This document shows positions 60,209 to 64,000 of a stretch of 64,000 nucleotides of DNA, one piece after another; the first letter of the stretch is position 1; each line of letters begins with the position of its first letter. Position numbers and translations under genes: made by a program. The stretch is from assembly GCA_910585345.1 (NCBI GenBank), contig CAJUDS010000001.1, forward strand, positions 1 through 64,000. The letters run 5' to 3'. The notes under the pieces are model-generated. The model had not been told where the DNA came from and searched no databases. It saw nothing but the letters and a program-made list of their open reading frames with translations. This stretch comes from an uncultured Lachnospiraceae bacterium (lineage in GTDB: Bacteria > Bacillota > Clostridia > Lachnospirales > Lachnospiraceae).

Positions 60209-61804
60209 GTGAGCAGTGATTATACACAGGAGATTAGCAGAAGAAGGACATTTGCGATTATATCCCATCCGGATGCGGGCAAGACTACATTGACGGAAAA
60301 GTTTCTATTATATGGGGGCGCTATCAATCTGGCGGGAAGTGTGAAAGGAAAGGCAACGGCAAGGCATGCGGTTTCCGACTGGATGGAAATTGAAAAAGAG
60401 AGAGGTATTTCCGTGACGTCCTCCGTCCTGCAGTTTTCGTATGACGGTTATTGCATCAATATCCTGGATACACCGGGCCATCAGGACTTTTCGGAAGACA
60501 CATACCGCACGCTGATGGCGGCCGATTCAGCAGTTATGGTGATCGATGCTTCCAAAGGCGTGGAAGCGCAGACAAGAAAGCTGTTCAAGGTATGTGTGAT
60601 GCGCAGGATTCCAATTTTTACGTTTATCAACAAACTGGACAGGGACGCCAACGATACGTTTGAACTACTGGATGATATTGAAAAGGAGCTTGGCATTGCG
60701 ACCTGTCCGGTAAATTGGCCCATCGGCTGCGGGAAAAACTTTAAAGGTGTTTTCGACCGCAGAAAGAAATGTGTCATTACTTATGAAGATACCCAGAAAG
60801 GGACGAAAGAGGGCGAAACAACGGAAATTCCTCTGGAAGAGACGGACCGGGTCGTTTCCTTCGTGGGACAGGAACTGGCAGATAAGCTCAGAGACGAAAT
60901 AGAGTTGCTCGACGGTGCCAGTGCGGAATTTGATCTGGAACAGGTGCGCAGAGGAGAATTGACGCCGGTGTTTTTCGGCTCTGCTTTGACCAATTTCGGC
61001 GTGGAAATTTTTCTCCGTTATTTTCTGGAGATGGCTACGCCGCCGCTTCCAAGAAAGGCGGACACTGGCATGATAGATCCTGTTTCCCGGGAATTTTCCG
61101 CTTTTGTGTTTAAAATCCAGGCAAATATGAATAAAGCGCACAGAGACAGAGTGGCGTTTATGCGGATCTGCTCCGGCAGATTTGATGCCGGCGCCGAGGT
61201 ACGGCATGTGCAGGGCAATAAAGTCATGCGTCTTTCACAGCCCCAGCAGATCATGGCCAGTGAGAGAAAGGTAGTAGAGGAAGCATATGCGGGAGATATT
61301 ATCGGTGTCTTTGACCCGGGAATTTTTTCAATCGGGGATACGGTATGTATGCCGAAGGAACAGTTTGCCTATGAAGGGATTCCCACATTTGCGCCGGAGC
61401 ATTTTGCCAGAGTGCGGCAGTTGGATACGATGAAGCGCAAGCAGTTCGTCAAAGGCATCACGCAGATTGCCCAGGAGGGAGCGATCCAGATTTTTCAGGA
61501 ATCCAATACAGGCATGGAGGAAATCATTGTTGGCGTGGTAGGCGTTCTGCAGTTTGACGTGCTGAAATACCGGTTGGAAAATGAGTATAATGTAGAAATC
61601 CGATTGGAAAATTTGCCGTATGAACATATCCGCTGGATTGAAAACAAAGACATCGATCTGGATAAACTTTCAGGGACATCCGATATGAAAAAAGTAAAAG
61701 ATAGGAAGGGAAATCCGCTTCTTTTGTTTGTCAATGCCTGGAGTGTAGGGATGACGGTAGACAGGAATAAGGGATTGATTCTTTCGGAATTTGGACGTGA
61801 TTAA
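60209..61804 (+). CDS. prfC: Peptide chain release factor 3
   Basis: 531 residues from GTG 60209 (AAGAGG nine bases upstream), close to the usual 529. GTPase domain: ISHPDAGKTTLTEKFLL (G1), ERGISVTSS (G2), DTPGHQDFSEDT (G3), NKLDRD (G4). RF3-type domains II and III follow (FKIQANMNKAHRDRVAFMRI, VGVLQFDVLKYRLENEYNV). Releases RF1/RF2 after termination. The next gene starts one base after the stop. Confidence 0.93.
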   Translation: MSSDYTQEISRRRTFAIISHPDAGKTTLTEKFLLYGGAINLAGSVKGKATARHAVSDWMEIEKERGISVTSSVLQFSYDGYCINILDTPGHQDFSEDTYRTLMAADSAVMVIDASKGVEAQTRKLFKVCVMRRIPIFTFINKLDRDANDTFELLDDIEKELGIATCPVNWPIGCGKNFKGVFDRRKKCVITYEDTQKGTKEGETTEIPLEETDRVVSFVGQELADKLRDEIELLDGASAEFDLEQVRRGELTPVFFGSALTNFGVEIFLRYFLEMATPPLPRKADTGMIDPVSREFSAFVFKIQANMNKAHRDRVAFMRICSGRFDAGAEVRHVQGNKVMRLSQPQQIMASERKVVEEAYAGDIIGVFDPGIFSIGDTVCMPKEQFAYEGIPTFAPEHFARVRQLDTMKRKQFVKGITQIAQEGAIQIFQESNTGMEEIIVGVVGVLQFDVLKYRLENEYNVEIRLENLPYEHIRWIENKDIDLDKLSGTSDMKKVKDRKGNPLLLFVNAWSVGMTVDRNKGLILSEFGRD

Positions 61805-63055
61805 ATGAAAAAAATAGTTGTTCTGGTATTTCTGCTTGTTTTTATACTGTGCGGCTGCGCTTCGTCTCTTCCGGACGGCGCGCAGATGCAGAATCAGGCG
61901 GCAAAGACAGTTGAAAATCTGGCGGAAGCGGCCGAAGAAATTACGCAGGGCGCTGTGCTGGCAGATACGAAAGACGGGGAGGAGGCTTCTGACGAGGCGA
62001 AAGCCGCGGCGGCAGATGACCGGACGGACGAGGAAAAAGAAGACTTATCCCGCAATGCGTATGATTACACACAGCTTTCGGAGGAAGAAAGACTGTTGTA
62101 TGGTATTATTTTGGACGGACTGCGGGAAAATGCAATGGATGTTCCCATTCCGGAAACGGATGAACCGGTGTTTGAAAAAGTTTTTCAATGCGTTATGAAT
62201 GATCATCCGGAAATTTTTTATGTAGATGGGTATACTTTTATTAAATACACGAGAGGAGATACGCTGACAGGAAACGCGTTTTCGGGCAGTTACATCTATG
62301 ACCAGGAGGAAATTGCCGACAGGACGCGGCGGATTGAGAAAAAGGTGGAGGGGATTCTTGCCGCCATGCCTGCGGGCGGTGGAGAATACGAGAGAGTAAA
62401 ATATGTATACGAATATTTGATTGCCAACACGGAATATGTACAGGGTGCGGAAGATAATCAGAATATTTGTTCTGTGTTTTTGAATGGCAGATCTGTGTGT
62501 CAGGGGTATGCCAAGGCGGCGCAGTATCTTCTGCAGCAGGCGGATGTGTATACTGTTTTTGTATCGGGCCAGGTAGAGAGCGGAGAAGACCATGCATGGA
62601 ATCTTGTCAGGATAGACGGCGACTACTATCATCTGGATACGACATGGGGGGATGCCTCCTATGTAATAAGCGGACCGGATACCGGTTACGAAGGAAAACT
62701 GCCTGAAATTAATTATGAATATCTGTGTGTGCCGGACAACCAGCTTCTTAAGACGCACACAATCAGCAGCGCAGTGCCGCTTCCGGCCTGTGACAGTATG
62801 GCGGCCAACTATTATGTGCGGGAAGGCGCTTATTTCACCGAAGCGGATATGGATAAAGCGGCCGGACTGTTTGAGGAGGCTTATGCGGACAGCACGGCAT
62901 ATGTGACTTTCAAATGCGCGGACAGGCAGGTATATGATGAGATGCGTAGTCATCTGATCGAACAGCAGGAGGTGTTCCGTTATCTGCATACATCAGACGG
63001 GACGGTGGCGTATACGACAAACGAAGAGCAGCTTGCGCTGTCATTCTGGCTGTAA
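61805..63055 (+). CDS. Transglutaminase-like lipoprotein
   Basis: 416 residues. Lipoprotein signal MKKIVVLVFLLVFILCGCAS with lipobox Cys; an Ala/Glu-rich stretch to about residue 75; then a region resembling domains that precede transglutaminase cores; the core has NGRSVCQGYAKAAQYLL (catalytic Cys), GEDHAWNLV (His) and HLDTTWGD (Asp). It may be a surface cysteine protease or crosslinking enzyme. Cell-surface location is predicted; the substrate is unknown. Confidence 0.85.
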   Translation: MKKIVVLVFLLVFILCGCASSLPDGAQMQNQAAKTVENLAEAAEEITQGAVLADTKDGEEASDEAKAAAADDRTDEEKEDLSRNAYDYTQLSEEERLLYGIILDGLRENAMDVPIPETDEPVFEKVFQCVMNDHPEIFYVDGYTFIKYTRGDTLTGNAFSGSYIYDQEEIADRTRRIEKKVEGILAAMPAGGGEYERVKYVYEYLIANTEYVQGAEDNQNICSVFLNGRSVCQGYAKAAQYLLQQADVYTVFVSGQVESGEDHAWNLVRIDGDYYHLDTTWGDASYVISGPDTGYEGKLPEINYEYLCVPDNQLLKTHTISSAVPLPACDSMAANYYVREGAYFTEADMDKAAGLFEEAYADSTAYVTFKCADRQVYDEMRSHLIEQQEVFRYLHTSDGTVAYTTNEEQLALSFWL

Positions 63056-63181
63056 TCAATTCTGCTGTTATTTCTTTGCAGCAAGAATATTCCGGTGATT
63101 TCACAAAAAACAGAAATATCTGCCGTTTCCTATATATAAATATTCATTTATACGTATGTCCCGGCAAAAAGAGCCTTCAAC

Positions 63182-63210
63182 TTGTCAACAGTTGGTAACT
63201 TTGGTATAAT
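63182..63210 (+). promoter_or_regulatory. Promoter of the Asp23-nusB unit
   Basis: TTGTCA (63182-63187), 17-base spacer, TATAAT (63205-63210). The gap 63056-63304 is otherwise AT-rich and empty. Confidence 0.75.
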
Positions 63211-63304
63211 CATAGCGTCGGTATGTGAAGCACGAAACCAGTGCCTGCGGCTGTGCCGTTTCCTGCTCACCGGCGTCAAACAATACAGAGAAAGGAAAAG
63301 CGAT

Positions 63305-63682
63305 ATGGGAAAAGAGACGGAACACAGCACACATGTACTGCGGAACGAAAAAATCGGTCAGGTACAGATTGCCGATGATGTGGTGGCAATGATTGCCGGA
63401 CTTGCAGCCCTGGAGGTGGACGGCGTAGCATCAATGGCCGGAAACGTGACGGATGAACTTCTTTCCAAAGTGGGGATGAAAGCAACAGGCAGAGGGGTAA
63501 AAGTAGAAGTGATTGACAGAATTGTCAGTGTGGATATAGCGGTGAATCTGAAATACGGCTACAATATTCCCGCGGTTTCCGAAAAGATGCAGGAAAAAGT
63601 GAAAAGTGCGATTGAGACGATGACGGGATTGAATGTGGCAGATGTGAATGTCCGTATCACTGGCGTTGTCATGAATGGATAA
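63305..63682 (+). CDS. Asp23/Gls24 family envelope-stress protein
   Basis: 125 residues from ATG 63305 (AGAAAGG). Asp23 domain with VQIADDVVAMIAGLAALEVD, GRGVKVEVIDRIVSVDIAVN and VKSAIETMTGLNVADVNVRI. Such proteins form membrane-associated networks in Gram-positives. In Clostridia it stands directly before nusB, as here. Confidence 0.93.
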   Translation: MGKETEHSTHVLRNEKIGQVQIADDVVAMIAGLAALEVDGVASMAGNVTDELLSKVGMKATGRGVKVEVIDRIVSVDIAVNLKYGYNIPAVSEKMQEKVKSAIETMTGLNVADVNVRITGVVMNG

Positions 63683-63692
63683 GGATGTCAGA

Positions 63693-64000
63693 ATGGGCAG
63701 AAGAGAACAGAGAGAGCAGATCTTTAAACTGTTATTCCGGATTGCGTTTCATGAAAAAGAGGACATGCCGGAACAGCTCCGGCTTTTTTTTGAAACGGCG
63801 GATGAAGAGACGGCGGACAGCGACAGAGAGTATATAGCGGGAAAGTACGAAAGAATTATAGAAAAACTGCCGGAAATAGATGGTTTATTAAACAAAAGAG
63901 CCGAAAAATGGACCACTGACCGGATGGGAAAAGCAGAGCTGACGATTTTGCGTTTGGCTGTATATGAGATCCTTTATGACGAGCAGGTGCCCGTGGGAGT
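63693..64000 (+). CDS. nusB: Transcription antitermination factor NusB (partial, runs off the window)
   Basis: 102 codons of NusB up to the window end. Start ATG 63693 with AAGGA upstream. GRREQREQIFKLLFRIAFHE (RNA-binding start), WTTDRMGKAELTILRLAVYE and DEQVPVG, all conserved in NusB. Binds boxA RNA with NusE during rRNA transcription. A terminator-like hairpin lies inside the coding sequence (63767-63791). Confidence 0.95.
   Translation, partial: MGRREQREQIFKLLFRIAFHEKEDMPEQLRLFFETADEETADSDREYIAGKYERIIEKLPEIDGLLNKRAEKWTTDRMGKAELTILRLAVYEILYDEQVPVG
63767..63791 (+). terminator. Terminator-like hairpin inside nusB
   Basis: GCCGGA (63767-63772), loop ACAGC, TCCGGC (63778-63783), then eight T (63784-63791). 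It is located about 75 bases after the nusB start codon, in frame and translated. Confidence 0.6.

Noticed and set aside
62045..62989. 314-codon minus-strand frame opposite the transglutaminase-like gene
   Set aside because: Antisense shadow; the plus frame has lipobox and catalytic motifs.

Overview
The window reads as the chromosome of a spore-forming Clostridia, most likely a Lachnospiraceae gut bacterium. The evidence is a full spoIIIAA-AH operon, the SCIFF peptide with its radical SAM maturase beside a fused secDF, a TIGR04086 membrane protein, an Asp23 protein next to nusB, a diaminopimelate-type MurE, and the backbone order hemZ / coaBC / hisS / aspS. No rRNA, tRNA or CRISPR array was recognised.

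Positions 1-4078 are the right end of an integrative conjugative element with a Tn916-like regulatory and recombination module: orf9-like repressor, orf7-like sigma factor, orf8-like protein, excisionase, a ribbon-helix-helix regulator and a tyrosine integrase. The element lies inside hemZ: the last ~57 codons of hemZ (4079-4252) sit just outside its end. Positions 4253-12837 are a second accessory stretch, visibly richer in A+T. It holds a decayed relaxase and a restriction-modification-like defence locus made of a methylase-family subunit, an MNT/HEPN pair, an unknown protein, an Eco57I-type methylase interrupted at a run of nine G, a 1111-residue protein with GIY-YIG-like, helicase and methylase motif I regions, and a small RHH protein. 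The methylase run of G looks like a phase-variation switch in the OFF state.

From 12838 the sequence is ordinary chromosome. coaBC and an ECF transporter S protein (coenzyme A supply) are divergent from hisS-aspS-PPTase. Then come an amidase, the KtrB/KtrA potassium uptake pair, a branched-chain amino acid ABC transporter (livJ, then livHMGF, with a duplicated small secreted protein between them), a cytidylate-kinase-like protein, and an unusual CorC-ProX fusion on the minus strand. The scfA-scfB-secDF cluster, recJ, a membrane acyltransferase, a repeat-rich DUF4397 protein and a BFD-type ferredoxin follow.

Positions 39724-54216 are a long plus-strand housekeeping series: murE, priA, def, fmt, a zinc peptidase, rsmB, rlmN, prpC, prkC, rsgA, ychF and lgt, covering cell wall, translation start, rRNA modification, ribosome maturation and Ser/Thr signalling. 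A stand-alone glycyl-radical cofactor gene lies on the minus strand. spoIIIAA-AH follows behind a candidate sigma-E promoter, then prfC, a transglutaminase-like lipoprotein, an Asp23 protein and the start of nusB, which carries a terminator-like hairpin inside its coding sequence.

The strongest candidates for something new are the split, phase-variable methylase/helicase locus with embedded MNT/HEPN (5404-12632), the CorC-ProX fusion, the 24-bp perfect inverted repeat before livH, and the duplicated cysteine protein inside the liv cluster.
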